A DNA stretch of 64,000 bases from Streptomyces sp. NBC_00078. GTDB lineage: Bacteria > Actinomycetota > Actinomycetes > Streptomycetales > Streptomycetaceae. Positions within the stretch are counted from its first letter, which is position 1. Each line of letters opens with the position of its first letter. The notes beneath the pieces were generated by a model. The model made no database searches and had not been told where the DNA came from. It saw only the letters and a program-made list of their open reading frames with translations. Below, piece by piece: positions 42,527-51,253 of the stretch. Location of the stretch: the NCBI RefSeq assembly GCF_026343335.1, contig NZ_JAPELX010000001.1, positions 7,998,001 through 8,062,000 of the forward strand, in the 5' to 3' direction. A program made the translations under genes and the position numbers.

Positions 42527-44014
42527 TCAGTGCACGCTGTTCGTCGCAGCGATCTTCTTCCAGGACTTCGGCTGCACCGGAGCCTTGGACTGCCTCGCGA
42601 GGGACACCGCGTGCGCCGCGGGCGCGCTCGGCTTGGACGGCTGGAACAGCCACGCATCGAACAAGGAGCCCAGCGACTTCCCGGACACCCGCTCGGCGTA
42701 CGCCCTGAAGTCGGCGACCGACGCGTTGCCGTACGCGTGCTCCTGGGGCCACCCCTTCAGAATGGCGAAGAACGCGTCGTCACCCACGGCGTTGCGCAGC
42801 GCCTGGACGGCCAGCGCCCCCCGGTCGTAGACGGCGATGTCGAACTGGTTGTCCGGACCCGGGTCACCCGGCTCGACCTTCCAGAAGGCGTCGTCGGCCG
42901 GATGCGAGGCGTACACGTAGTCGGCGAGTTCCTGCGTCGTGCCCTCGCCCTCGTGCTCGGACCACAGCCACTGGGCGTACCGCGCGAAGCCCTCGTTGAT
43001 CCAGATGTCCTTCCAGCCCTTCAGCGACACGCTGTCGCCGTACCACTGGTGCGCCAACTCGTGTACGACGACAGAGGCGTTGGCGCCGTTCGCGAACTGC
43101 TTCGGGCTGTAGTACACGCGGGTCTGGGTCTCCAGCGCGTACCCGGTGGTGGTGTTCGGGACATACCCGCCGGCGGAGCTGAAGGGATACGGCCCGAAGT
43201 AGCCGCTCAGCCAGTCGACGAGCTCACCGGTGCGCTCGACGCTCGCCCGCGCGGCCCCGTCGTTGTCGCCGAGGTCCTTGCTGTAGGCGTTCACGACCGG
43301 CACCCCGCCCTCCGAGGTGCTCGTCGTGATGTCGAACCTGCCGATCGCCAGCGTGGTGAGATATGTCGCCTGCGGCTTGTTCTCACGCCAGTTGTAGCGG
43401 GTCCAGCCGAGCTGTGAACTCGTCGACTGCAGTGTGCCGTTGGAGATGACCTGGGTGCCGTTCGGCACCGCCACCGACACGTCGTACGTCGCCTTGTCCA
43501 GCGGGTGGTCGTTGCTCGGGTACCACCACCAGGCCGCCTCGGGCTCGTCGGCCGCGATCGCCCCGTCCGGGGTGCGGTGCCAGGTGTTGAAGCCGTACGC
43601 GCTCTTGGTGGAGGGCACCCCGCTGTAGCGCACCACGACGGTGATCGGGGTGCCCTCGGCCAGGGACGTCTTCGGCGTGATCACCAGTTCGTGCTGGCCC
43701 GAGGTGGTGAAGGAGGCCTTGGCGCCGTTGACCCGCACTTCGCTGACGTCCAGCAGGAAATCCAGGTCGAAGCTCGACAGGTCCTGCGTGGTCTTCGCCA
43801 GGATCGTCGCCGTACCCTCCAGCCGGTCGGTCGAAGGCTGGTACTTCAGGCGCAGGTCGTAGTGGGAGACGTCGTATCCGCCGTTGCCGTAGGCCGGGTA
43901 GTAGGGGTCGCCGATGCCCGGGGCGCCGGGGGAGTGGCTCGCGGCCGACGCCGGGATCGCCAGCATCAAGGACGCGGCAGCGAGTGCGCCCGGCGCGATG
44001 ATTCTGCGGTGCAC
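42527..44014 (-). CDS. Secreted M1-family metallopeptidase
   Basis: A 495-residue exported zinc peptidase. A GTG start with a ggag site gives VHRRIIAPG and an Ala-rich signal ending near IPASAASH. The mature part has the M1 N-terminal beta domain (YDLRLKYQPSTDRLEGTATI) and the zinc site VVHELAHQWYGD with the third ligand in WINEGFARYAQW. It resembles aminopeptidase N but lacks the long C-terminal helical domain, as do other secreted Streptomyces members. It probably trims extracellular peptides. It is divergent from a second peptidase gene. Confidence 0.9.
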   Translation of the reverse strand: MHRRIIAPGALAAASLMLAIPASAASHSPGAPGIGDPYYPAYGNGGYDVSHYDLRLKYQPSTDRLEGTATILAKTTQDLSSFDLDFLLDVSEVRVNGAKASFTTSGQHELVITPKTSLAEGTPITVVVRYSGVPSTKSAYGFNTWHRTPDGAIAADEPEAAWWWYPSNDHPLDKATYDVSVAVPNGTQVISNGTLQSTSSQLGWTRYNWRENKPQATYLTTLAIGRFDITTSTSEGGVPVVNAYSKDLGDNDGAARASVERTGELVDWLSGYFGPYPFSSAGGYVPNTTTGYALETQTRVYYSPKQFANGANASVVVHELAHQWYGDSVSLKGWKDIWINEGFARYAQWLWSEHEGEGTTQELADYVYASHPADDAFWKVEPGDPGPDNQFDIAVYDRGALAVQALRNAVGDDAFFAILKGWPQEHAYGNASVADFRAYAERVSGKSLGSLFDAWLFQPSKPSAPAAHAVSLARQSKAPVQPKSWKKIAATNSVH

Positions 44015-44211
44015 GAAAGCTCCAAGTCGTAGGGGCACGAAGTCTGTCGGAAGCCTATTCAGTCCCTGTGGCCCCGGGCATGTCCATGGCACCGCCTGTC
44101 ACACGATCGCCATTCGGCCGTCACGAGGAGCCGTCCACGACACCTCACCCGCCCCACCGGCGTCCGATTCCCCTCTTCTGCACAGGAGTTGGCCCATGTA
44201 CCGTCCCGCGC

Positions 44212-46152
44212 ATGCGCTTCACGACCTGGAGATCGCCCGCGGCGGCGGCCGTCGTCGCCCTCATGGCAGCCTTCCTCACCCCGGCGGCGGCCCACGGCGC
44301 CCCGCAGAAACCGCGGGAGAGCCAACCCGTCTACTCGTACGCGAACGCCGTCCGGGAGGCCGTATGGGTGGACACCGGACTCGACGGGGACGGTGACGGG
44401 AAGACCGACCGCGTCGCCGTCGACATCGTCCGCCCCCGCGAACCCGCCCAGCAGGGCCGCAGGATACCCGTCATCATGGACGCCAGCCCGTACTACTCCT
44501 GCTGCGGACGCGGCAACGAGAGCCAGCTGAAGACGTACGACGCGAAGGGCGACGTCGTCCAGATGCCGCTCTTCTACGACAACTACTTCGTGCCCCGCGG
44601 CTACGCCTTCGTCGGTGTCGACCTCGCCGGCACCAACCGCTCCGACGGCTGCGTCGACGTCGGCGGCCGCTCCGACATCCGGTCCGCGAAGGCCGTCGTC
44701 GACTGGCTGAACGGCAGGGCCAGGGCCTACACGACACGCACCGGAACCAGGACCGCCAAAGCGACCTGGGCCAACGGGAAGACCGGCATGATCGGCAAGA
44801 GCTGGGACGGCACGATCGCCAACGGCGTCGCCGCGACCGGTGTGAAGGGCCTGAAGACCGTCGTCCCGATCAGCGCCATCTCCTCCTGGTACGACTACTA
44901 CTTCGCCAAGGGCGCCCCGCTCTACGACTCCGGCCCCGACGGGCTCTCGGACTACGTCGACAGCCCCGACGCGCAGGCCAAGTGCGCCGCCGTGCAGCAG
45001 AAGCTCGTCGACGGTGCCCCGCGCACCGGCGACTGGACGCCGTTGTGGACCGAGCGCGACTACGTCAGGAACGCCGGCAAGGTGCGGGCGAGCGTCTTCC
45101 TCACCCAGGGCATGCAGGACCTCAACGTCCGCACCAAGCACTTCGGCCAGTGGTGGGACGCCCTCGCCAAGAACGGCGTCCACCGCAAGATCTGGCTCTC
45201 CCAGACCGGCCACGTCGACCCCTTCGACTTCCGCCGCGGCGCCTGGGTCGACACCCTGCACCGCTGGTTCGACCACGAACTCCTCGGCTACGACAACGGC
45301 ATCGACCGCGAGCCCATGGCCGACATCGAGCGCCACCCCGAGCAGTGGGTCACCTCGAAGGTCTGGCCGCCGAGCGGCACGCACACCACCACCCTGCGCC
45401 CTGACCGGGGCACCCGGGCGGGCGTCGGCACCCTCGGCCTCACCCGGGGCGACGGCACTGAGACCGTCACCGACAACCCGCAGCTGAGCGAGACCGACTG
45501 GGCCGCGAAGATCGGCACCTCGACCCCCGACAAGGCCGGCTTCGTGACCCGGCCCCTCACCCACGACGTGCGCCTGTCCGGCTCCTCCACGGTCACCGTC
45601 ACCGCGACACCGACCACCCCGACAGCCCACCTGTCCGCCGTTCTGGTCGACCTCGGTCCCGACACGATCCGCGACTACGCCGACGGCGGCGAGGGCATCA
45701 CCACGCTCAGCGACCGCACCTGCTGGGGTGCGAGCACGGCAGGTGACAGCGCCTGCTTCAAGACCACCCAGGCAAAGAAGACGGCCGTCGACTACACGGT
45801 GTTCAGCCGCGGCTGGGCCGACCTCGGCAACTACGCCTCCGACCGCAAGGGCTTCCCGCTCACCCCGGGCAAGGCGTACACCATCACCCTGGACCTCGCG
45901 GCCACCGACCACGTCGTCCCCGCCGGGCACCGCCTCGCCCTGATCGTCGCGGGCACCGACAAGGACCTCATCGACCCGCCGGCCGACAAGCCGACGCTCA
46001 CGCTCGACCTGTCCCACACCTCGGCGCGCGTCCCGCTGGTCGGAGGCGCGCCGGCCTTCCTCCGCGCGTCGTCCGGTACTGCCTCCGCCGCTCCCGAGGC
46101 GAGGACGCTCGACGGCGTGACGGCACCGCGAACGGCCCAGCGAGTGCCGTAG
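44212..46152 (+). CDS. Secreted Xaa-Pro dipeptidyl-peptidase (S15 family)
   Basis: A 646-residue secreted serine peptidase with a signal peptide (MRFTTWRSPAAAAVVALMAAF ending near AAAHGA). The S15 alpha/beta-hydrolase has the nucleophile in MIGKSWDGTIANG and the catalytic His in QTGHVDPFDF; a C-terminal jelly-roll domain (TWGASTAGDS-like region and VDYTVFSRG) follows. It releases Xaa-Pro dipeptides from peptide N termini. The chosen ATG is 16 bp after another ATG that is out of frame; a ribosome site is weak. Together with the neighbouring M1 enzyme it forms a divergent pair for extracellular peptide digestion. Confidence 0.9.
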   Translation: MRFTTWRSPAAAAVVALMAAFLTPAAAHGAPQKPRESQPVYSYANAVREAVWVDTGLDGDGDGKTDRVAVDIVRPREPAQQGRRIPVIMDASPYYSCCGRGNESQLKTYDAKGDVVQMPLFYDNYFVPRGYAFVGVDLAGTNRSDGCVDVGGRSDIRSAKAVVDWLNGRARAYTTRTGTRTAKATWANGKTGMIGKSWDGTIANGVAATGVKGLKTVVPISAISSWYDYYFAKGAPLYDSGPDGLSDYVDSPDAQAKCAAVQQKLVDGAPRTGDWTPLWTERDYVRNAGKVRASVFLTQGMQDLNVRTKHFGQWWDALAKNGVHRKIWLSQTGHVDPFDFRRGAWVDTLHRWFDHELLGYDNGIDREPMADIERHPEQWVTSKVWPPSGTHTTTLRPDRGTRAGVGTLGLTRGDGTETVTDNPQLSETDWAAKIGTSTPDKAGFVTRPLTHDVRLSGSSTVTVTATPTTPTAHLSAVLVDLGPDTIRDYADGGEGITTLSDRTCWGASTAGDSACFKTTQAKKTAVDYTVFSRGWADLGNYASDRKGFPLTPGKAYTITLDLAATDHVVPAGHRLALIVAGTDKDLIDPPADKPTLTLDLSHTSARVPLVGGAPAFLRASSGTASAAPEARTLDGVTAPRTAQRVP

Positions 46153-46165
46153 GGGACCCCTCGGC

Positions 46166-47128
46166 TCAACCGGAGGCGGCCGGACCGACCAGCCCGGCCG
46201 CCTCCTCCGCGCACCCCCACGCCACCGTCACACCCGCCCCGCCATGCCCGTAGTTGTGCACCAACACCCGCCCGTCCGGCAGGACTTCACGCTCCAGCCG
46301 CACCGCGTGCCGCGCCGGCCGCAGCCCCACCCGGTGCTCCAGTACCCGCGCCCCCGCGATCTCCGGCCGCAGCGCCGCACACCGCCGTACGATCGCCTCG
46401 GCCACCGCCGGATCCGGTGTCGTCGACCACGCGTCCTCGTCGGCGGTGCCGCCCAGCAGGAGCCGCCCGGGCTGCGGGAAGAAGTACGCCATCTCCCCGT
46501 CCGCTCCGGTGGTGACGAGCCAGGTGCGGATCCCCGGGTTCTCGACGACGACCAACTGCCCGCGTACCGGACGTACACAGGCGTCCGGCACCAGCTCCCG
46601 AGCCCCCAGCCCCGTGCAGTTGACCACCACCGGCCCCTCGACCTCCGTGAAGTCGGACACCGCCCGCTCCTCGACCACGCCGCCCGCCGTCAGCAGCCTC
46701 TCCCGCAGCCACGGCAGATGGGTCGACATGTCGATGAGCGGGAGCCGTGCCCACAGCCCTGACCCGGCGTACTCCTCGGGCGTGGAGGCCCGCAGCCCCG
46801 GGAGCCGGGCGACCGCCCACTTCACACCGTCGTCCAGGTCGGTTTCACCCAGTACGCCCTCGGCCATGCGTACGCCGGTGGTCTCGGGCCGCGCCGCCAA
46901 CTCCTCGTAGAGAGCGAGGGATCGCAGCGCCCACGCGCGCGCCGCCCGGACCGGCTCGATCCGGTACGGCCACCACAGTGCCCCCGCAACGGCCGAGGTA
47001 GTCCGCTCGACGGGATCCCGCGTCCACACCCGCACCCGTACGCCGCGCTCGGCGAGAACGACGGCCGTCGTCAGCCCGACGACCCCGCCGCCGACCACGA
47101 CGACATCGTTGTTCCGTGCGTTCTCCAC
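46166..47128 (-). CDS. FAD-dependent D-amino-acid oxidase family protein
   Basis: A 320-residue DAAO-type flavoprotein. The dinucleotide motif VVVVGGGVVGLTTAVVLAERG is at the N terminus; SAVAGALWWPY and VVNCTGLGARELV sit mid-chain, and the family end GHGGAGVTVAWGCAEEA is present. It oxidises D-amino acids to keto acids with hydrogen peroxide. The start ATG has a weak site but the Rossmann strand begins at once. It converges with the S15 peptidase, 13 bp apart. Confidence 0.92.
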   Translation of the reverse strand: MENARNNDVVVVGGGVVGLTTAVVLAERGVRVRVWTRDPVERTTSAVAGALWWPYRIEPVRAARAWALRSLALYEELAARPETTGVRMAEGVLGETDLDDGVKWAVARLPGLRASTPEEYAGSGLWARLPLIDMSTHLPWLRERLLTAGGVVEERAVSDFTEVEGPVVVNCTGLGARELVPDACVRPVRGQLVVVENPGIRTWLVTTGADGEMAYFFPQPGRLLLGGTADEDAWSTTPDPAVAEAIVRRCAALRPEIAGARVLEHRVGLRPARHAVRLEREVLPDGRVLVHNYGHGGAGVTVAWGCAEEAAGLVGPAASG

Positions 47129-47194
47129 GCAGGGACGTTAGCGGAATATGTCATGCCGTGCTCAGAGTGCTCCCACTCTGGGGATACTCACAGC

Positions 47195-48226
47195 ATGTCT
47201 GCCGAGTACGCGACCTTCGGCCTGGCACCGGCGATGCGTGCCGGTGGAGTTCTCACCAACGGTGACTACCAGGTTCACCGGGACTTCGTGGACTTCATCG
47301 TCGAAGGACGCCCGCTGCTGTTCCAGCTCTCCGACCTCGACGCCGTCTCCCCACTCGCCTCCGACGTCCCACCCGCGATCTTCACCGAACAGGTCCGCGG
47401 CCTCCTCCTGGAGACGGATCCACCGCTTCCGGACGGCCGTTACATCATCTACGGCTGCCCCGAGTGCGCGGACCTGGCCTGCGGCGCGGTCACCGCGGTC
47501 ATCGAGAGGGATGGCCAGGAAGGGGAGGACTACATCTGGCGGGACTTCGCCTGGCAGACCGCCGAACACGCCGACCCGGAACTCAACGGCTACCACGGGA
47601 TAGGGCCCTTCCGTTTCCGGGGCGCCGAGTACCGCGAGGCGCTGTCGGCCCTGCTCGACGGCCCTTCCCGGGGCACGCGCCGCCGGGTCCTGCTGATCGG
47701 CGCCCGGGTCGCCCTGCTCGCCAAGCTCGCCGCCGCCCTGCGCACCATCGGCATCGGCGCCGACATCGCCCACGACGTGAACGGCGTCCACGCCGACGAA
47801 CTGCGCGGCTACGGCGCGGTCGCCTTCGGCCGTGCGGTCACCCAGGAGGAACGTGCCGCCGTACGCCGCTCCTTCGAGCAGGCCGGCGTCGAGGTGGCGT
47901 ACGTCGAAGGCCTCGCCCCGATCGTCCCCCTACTCGTGGCCCAGATCGAACACGCCGTGGACCGCAGCCCGGTGGAGCTGCGCCGACTGACCCGGCTGGT
48001 GGCGGCCGACGGCGAGGCGGGCGTCGAGGTCACCTCGCCCTGCCGGGTCCGCCTGACCGCGTACCGGCTGGACCGCCTCTACCGCAGCCATGCCCACGAG
48101 GTCTTCGACGGCGTCCTCGAACCGGGCCGCCATCGCATCGCCCTGGACGCCAGGGCGGTGAAGGGAGAGGCCTTCGTGGTGGCGCGGACGGCGGGGAGTG
48201 TGCTGGTGGAGGCCATGGCACGCTGA
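47195..48226 (+). CDS. Streptomyces protein of unknown function (annotated as oxidoreductase in relatives)
   Basis: A 343-residue soluble protein. Clear features are a CxECADLAC-like cluster (YGCPECADLACGAV near residue 90) and EDYIWRDFAW, and an alpha/beta second half (VLLIGARVALLAKLAAAL). No domain is recognised with confidence, though relatives are called oxidoreductase. The start MSAEYATFGLAP was preferred over an upstream in-frame ATG that adds a Cys-rich 14-residue extension; a gggga site lies before it. It precedes the second ABC-F gene by 47 bp and may be co-transcribed. Confidence 0.7.
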   Translation: MSAEYATFGLAPAMRAGGVLTNGDYQVHRDFVDFIVEGRPLLFQLSDLDAVSPLASDVPPAIFTEQVRGLLLETDPPLPDGRYIIYGCPECADLACGAVTAVIERDGQEGEDYIWRDFAWQTAEHADPELNGYHGIGPFRFRGAEYREALSALLDGPSRGTRRRVLLIGARVALLAKLAAALRTIGIGADIAHDVNGVHADELRGYGAVAFGRAVTQEERAAVRRSFEQAGVEVAYVEGLAPIVPLLVAQIEHAVDRSPVELRRLTRLVAADGEAGVEVTSPCRVRLTAYRLDRLYRSHAHEVFDGVLEPGRHRIALDARAVKGEAFVVARTAGSVLVEAMAR

Positions 48227-48273
48227 AACGCCGAGGCGGAGAGCGTGCGGCGGCCGTTAGGATCGACGTCCTG

Positions 48274-49914
48274 ATGACTGCCACCCTCGTCGCCAAGAAC
48301 CTCGCCGCCGGACACGGCGACCGCTCTCTCTTCGCCGGGCTCGACCTCGTCGTCGCGCCCGGCGACGTGATCGGGCTGGTCGGTGCCAACGGCGCGGGCA
48401 AGTCCACGCTGCTCAGGATGCTCGCGGGACTGCTCGCGCCCGAGCAGGGGGAGCTCAGGCTCTCCCCGCCGACGGCGTCCGTAGGCCACCTCCCGCAGGA
48501 GCCGGACCGCCGCCCCGGCGAGAGCGTCCGTGAGTTCCTGGCCCGCCGCACCGGCGTCGCCGAGGCCCAGCGCGTGATGGACGAGGCCACGCAGGCCCTG
48601 GTCGACGGCGCACCCGGCGCCGACGACGCGTACGCGACGAGCCTGGAGCGCTGGCTCGACCTCGGCGGCGCCGACCTGGAGGAGCGGTCGGAGGAGGTCG
48701 CGGACTCCCTGGGCCTGGCCGTCGGCCTGGACCAGCCGATGACGTCCCTGTCCGGAGGCCAGGCGGCCCGCGCCGGTCTCGCCTCCCTCCTCCTGTCCCG
48801 CTACGACGTCTTCCTCCTCGACGAGCCGACCAACGACCTCGACCTGGACGGCCTGGAGCGCCTCGAACGCTTCGTCTCCGGCCTCCGCGCCGGCACCGTC
48901 GTCGTCAGCCACGACCGCGAGTTCCTCACCCGCACGGTGACCAAGGTGCTCGAACTCGACCTGGCCCAGCAGCAGATCACCCTCTACGGCGGCGGATACG
49001 AGGCCTACCTGGAGGAGCGGGACGTGGCCCGTCGGCACGCCCGCGATGACTTCGAGGAGTACGCCGACAAGCGCGCCGCCCTCCAGGACCGGGCCCAGAT
49101 GCAGCGCTCCTGGATGGACAAGGGCGTCAAGAACGCCCGCCGCAAGGCGAACAACGACAACGACAAGATCGGCCGCAAGTTCCGCAGCGAGGCCAGCGAG
49201 AAGCAGGCCGCTAAGGCCCGCCAGACCCAGCGCATGATCGAACGGCTCGACGTGGTCGAGGAGCCCCGCAAGGAGTGGGACCTGCGCATGGAGATCGCGT
49301 CGGCCCCGCGCTCGGGCGCCGTCGTGGCCACCCTGCGGGACGCGGAGGTACGACGCGGCGACTTCACCTTCGGCCCGGTCTCCCTCCAGATCGACTGGGC
49401 GGACCGGGTGGCGGTGACCGGGGCGAACGGCGCAGGCAAGTCGACCCTGCTGGGCGCCCTGCTCGGCCGGGTCCCGCTGGACGCGGGCCACGCCACCCTC
49501 GGCTCCGGCGTCCTGGTGGGCGAGGTCGACCAGGCCCGCAAGCTGTTCCACGGCACGGAGGCCCTGCTCGACGCGTTCGGCGACGCGGTGCCCGACACCG
49601 AACCGGCCGAAGTGCGCACCCTGCTGGCCAAGTTCGGCCTCAAGGCGGACCACGTCCTGCGCCCGGCGGCGACCCTGTCCCCGGGCGAACGCACCAGGGC
49701 CGCCCTGGCCCTGCTCCAGGGGCGGGGCGTCAACCTCCTCGTCCTCGACGAACCGACCAACCACCTCGACCTGCCGGCCATCGAGCAGTTGGAGTCCGCC
49801 CTCGACGCCTACGAGGGCACGCTCCTCCTGGTCACCCACGACCGGCGCATGCTGGACGCGGTGCATGTGACCCGCCGCCTGGAAGTCTCGGCAGGAAAAG
49901 TGACGGAGCGTTAG
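48274..49914 (+). CDS. ABC-F ATPase (second copy in window)
   Basis: A 546-residue dual ABC protein without membrane spans. Walker A motifs are GANGAGKST in both halves; signatures are SLSGGQAARA and LSPGERTRA; Walker B ends are LLDEPTNDLD and LVLDEPTNHLD. The linker contains WMDKGVKNARRKANNDNDKIGRKFR, much longer and more basic than in the other ABC-F copy, so the two are distinct paralogues. The role is likely ribosome-associated (translation factor or resistance). No leader ORF or stem comparable to the first copy was seen. Confidence 0.9.
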   Translation: MTATLVAKNLAAGHGDRSLFAGLDLVVAPGDVIGLVGANGAGKSTLLRMLAGLLAPEQGELRLSPPTASVGHLPQEPDRRPGESVREFLARRTGVAEAQRVMDEATQALVDGAPGADDAYATSLERWLDLGGADLEERSEEVADSLGLAVGLDQPMTSLSGGQAARAGLASLLLSRYDVFLLDEPTNDLDLDGLERLERFVSGLRAGTVVVSHDREFLTRTVTKVLELDLAQQQITLYGGGYEAYLEERDVARRHARDDFEEYADKRAALQDRAQMQRSWMDKGVKNARRKANNDNDKIGRKFRSEASEKQAAKARQTQRMIERLDVVEEPRKEWDLRMEIASAPRSGAVVATLRDAEVRRGDFTFGPVSLQIDWADRVAVTGANGAGKSTLLGALLGRVPLDAGHATLGSGVLVGEVDQARKLFHGTEALLDAFGDAVPDTEPAEVRTLLAKFGLKADHVLRPAATLSPGERTRAALALLQGRGVNLLVLDEPTNHLDLPAIEQLESALDAYEGTLLLVTHDRRMLDAVHVTRRLEVSAGKVTER

Positions 49915-50065
49915 TCTCACTCCGGGCGCCCGACTCACCCCTCTCACCCCTCCGCTCGTCGATCTTGGTGCGGCAGGCAGTCGCAGCCGATCGCCCCAGG
50001 GACTGCGGTCGTCGGCCGCGTACCCTGACGGCGATTCTTCGTAGGCCATCGGTCAGGGAGTGGTG

Positions 50066-50536
50066 ATGGGCGCCAAGGCGAACCGGTCGGGTGTGCGGAT
50101 CGTGCACGAGCAGGCCCTCTTCACGCGGATACGCGGGACCCAGGACCGGATCGCGGACGCGATCACCGCCTTCGCCGGAACGATGCAGTTCGTGTATCTG
50201 CACGGCCTGTGGTTCGCGGTGTGGATCGTGTGCAACGAAGGGGTGTTCGGCGACGGGGCGGTCTGGGATCCGTACCCCTTCGGACTGCTCACCATGATCG
50301 TCAGCCTGGAGGCGATCTTCCTGTCCACCTTCGTGATGGTCAGCCAGAACCGTCAGGCGGCCCGCGAGAACGTACGCGCCGACCTGGACTTCGAGACCAA
50401 CGTGCGCTCGGAGGTGTGGTCCGTCCACATGGGCCAAGCCCTCGGCGTCGACCCCGCGGAGGTCGAGCGACGTGTTCAGGAGCTCCTCGCGGAGAACCGC
50501 GCCCGGATGAACGGCACCGCCCGGCCCTCGGACTGA
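50066..50536 (+). CDS. DUF1003 membrane protein
   Basis: A 156-residue protein with two transmembrane helices (FVYLHGLWFAVWIVCNEG and FGLLTMIVSLEAIFLSTF) linked by DGAVWDPYPF, the signature of DUF1003. A soluble C-terminal segment with many Arg/Glu follows. Function unknown; the family is sometimes linked to ion handling. GTG codons in frame sit 3 and 6 bp upstream of the ATG, with a cagggag site. Confidence 0.9.
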   Translation: MGAKANRSGVRIVHEQALFTRIRGTQDRIADAITAFAGTMQFVYLHGLWFAVWIVCNEGVFGDGAVWDPYPFGLLTMIVSLEAIFLSTFVMVSQNRQAARENVRADLDFETNVRSEVWSVHMGQALGVDPAEVERRVQELLAENRARMNGTARPSD

Positions 50537-50579
50537 ACATGATCACGCTGCTGTCGCCACCTGGATGTGCGCGCCCGTG

Positions 50580-51143
50580 TCAGCGTCGGCGCGTGGCCAG
50601 GCTCGGGTAGTCGAGGACGAATCCGTCGCCGTCGAACTCCAGGTCACTTCTGAAGGTGCCCGAGGAGTAGCGGACCCGGGTGCCCCGCTCGGTGGGACCG
50701 AGGTGGGTGTACGTCTGCTGTGAGGGCTGCACGGCCAGGTCCGGCACCGACACCCACGCCATCAGGAACTCGCGTTCGCCGGGCGTCTGATGGAGGCCGT
50801 GTCGCAGCACCGGCATGGTGTTGGTGAGCGGGCACAGACCCAGGTCGCAGTCGAGCGCACCGTCGACGCCCGGCAGCGGCTCGCCGTCCGCGGCCCACCG
50901 GCCATGACCGTCGTGCCGCAGGTCGAGGGTGCGGGTGCTGGTCCCGGTCTCTGCCGTGACGCTCAGCCGACGGGTCACGAAGTCCTCGCCCGCCTGGAGT
51001 TCGTACGAGATCCAGTACGGCTCCGGCACGACCCCGACCGCCCGTCCGCGGGCCCGCAGGGAGCCGTCGGAGAGTTCGGCCCAGGCGGTCTCGTATCCCT
51101 TGCTCTCGATGACGTCCCAGGTGATGACACGGGAGATGGCCAT
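50580..51143 (-). CDS. Putative glycolipid-binding (DUF1989-like/PF06475) protein
   Basis: A 187-residue beta-rich protein. The stretch VITWDVIESKGYETAWAEL, DFVTRRLSV and LDCDLGLCPLTNTMPVLRHG matches the putative glycolipid-binding family, thought to bind lipoarabinomannan-like or other lipids. No catalytic motif is seen. The start MAISRVITWDV follows a modest site; an extra 11 codons upstream are part of a terminator stem. It is downstream of the tex terminator and separately transcribed. Confidence 0.72.
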   Translation of the reverse strand: MAISRVITWDVIESKGYETAWAELSDGSLRARGRAVGVVPEPYWISYELQAGEDFVTRRLSVTAETGTSTRTLDLRHDGHGRWAADGEPLPGVDGALDCDLGLCPLTNTMPVLRHGLHQTPGEREFLMAWVSVPDLAVQPSQQTYTHLGPTERGTRVRYSSGTFRSDLEFDGDGFVLDYPSLATRRR

Positions 51144-51158
51144 GCCGATCACTCTAGG

Positions 51159-51233
51159 CCTGAAAGGGCGCTGCACGCCCTTTCAGGGGTGCGGGGAACC
51201 GCGCGACCGGCCACAACCGGCCCGCGGTTCCCC
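51159..51233. terminator. Double stem-loop terminator/repeat after tex
   Basis: Two stems lie in tandem. The first is a perfect 12-bp stem cctgaaagggcg-ctgca-cgccctttcagg (51159-51187). The second has ggggaaccgcg (51193-51203) and cgcggttcccc (51223-51233), the latter enclosing gcgaccggccacaaccggc, a Streptomyces interspersed repeat. They separate tex from the next gene. Confidence 0.8.
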
Positions 51234-51253
51234 ACGGACTTCCCGCCCAAGGC

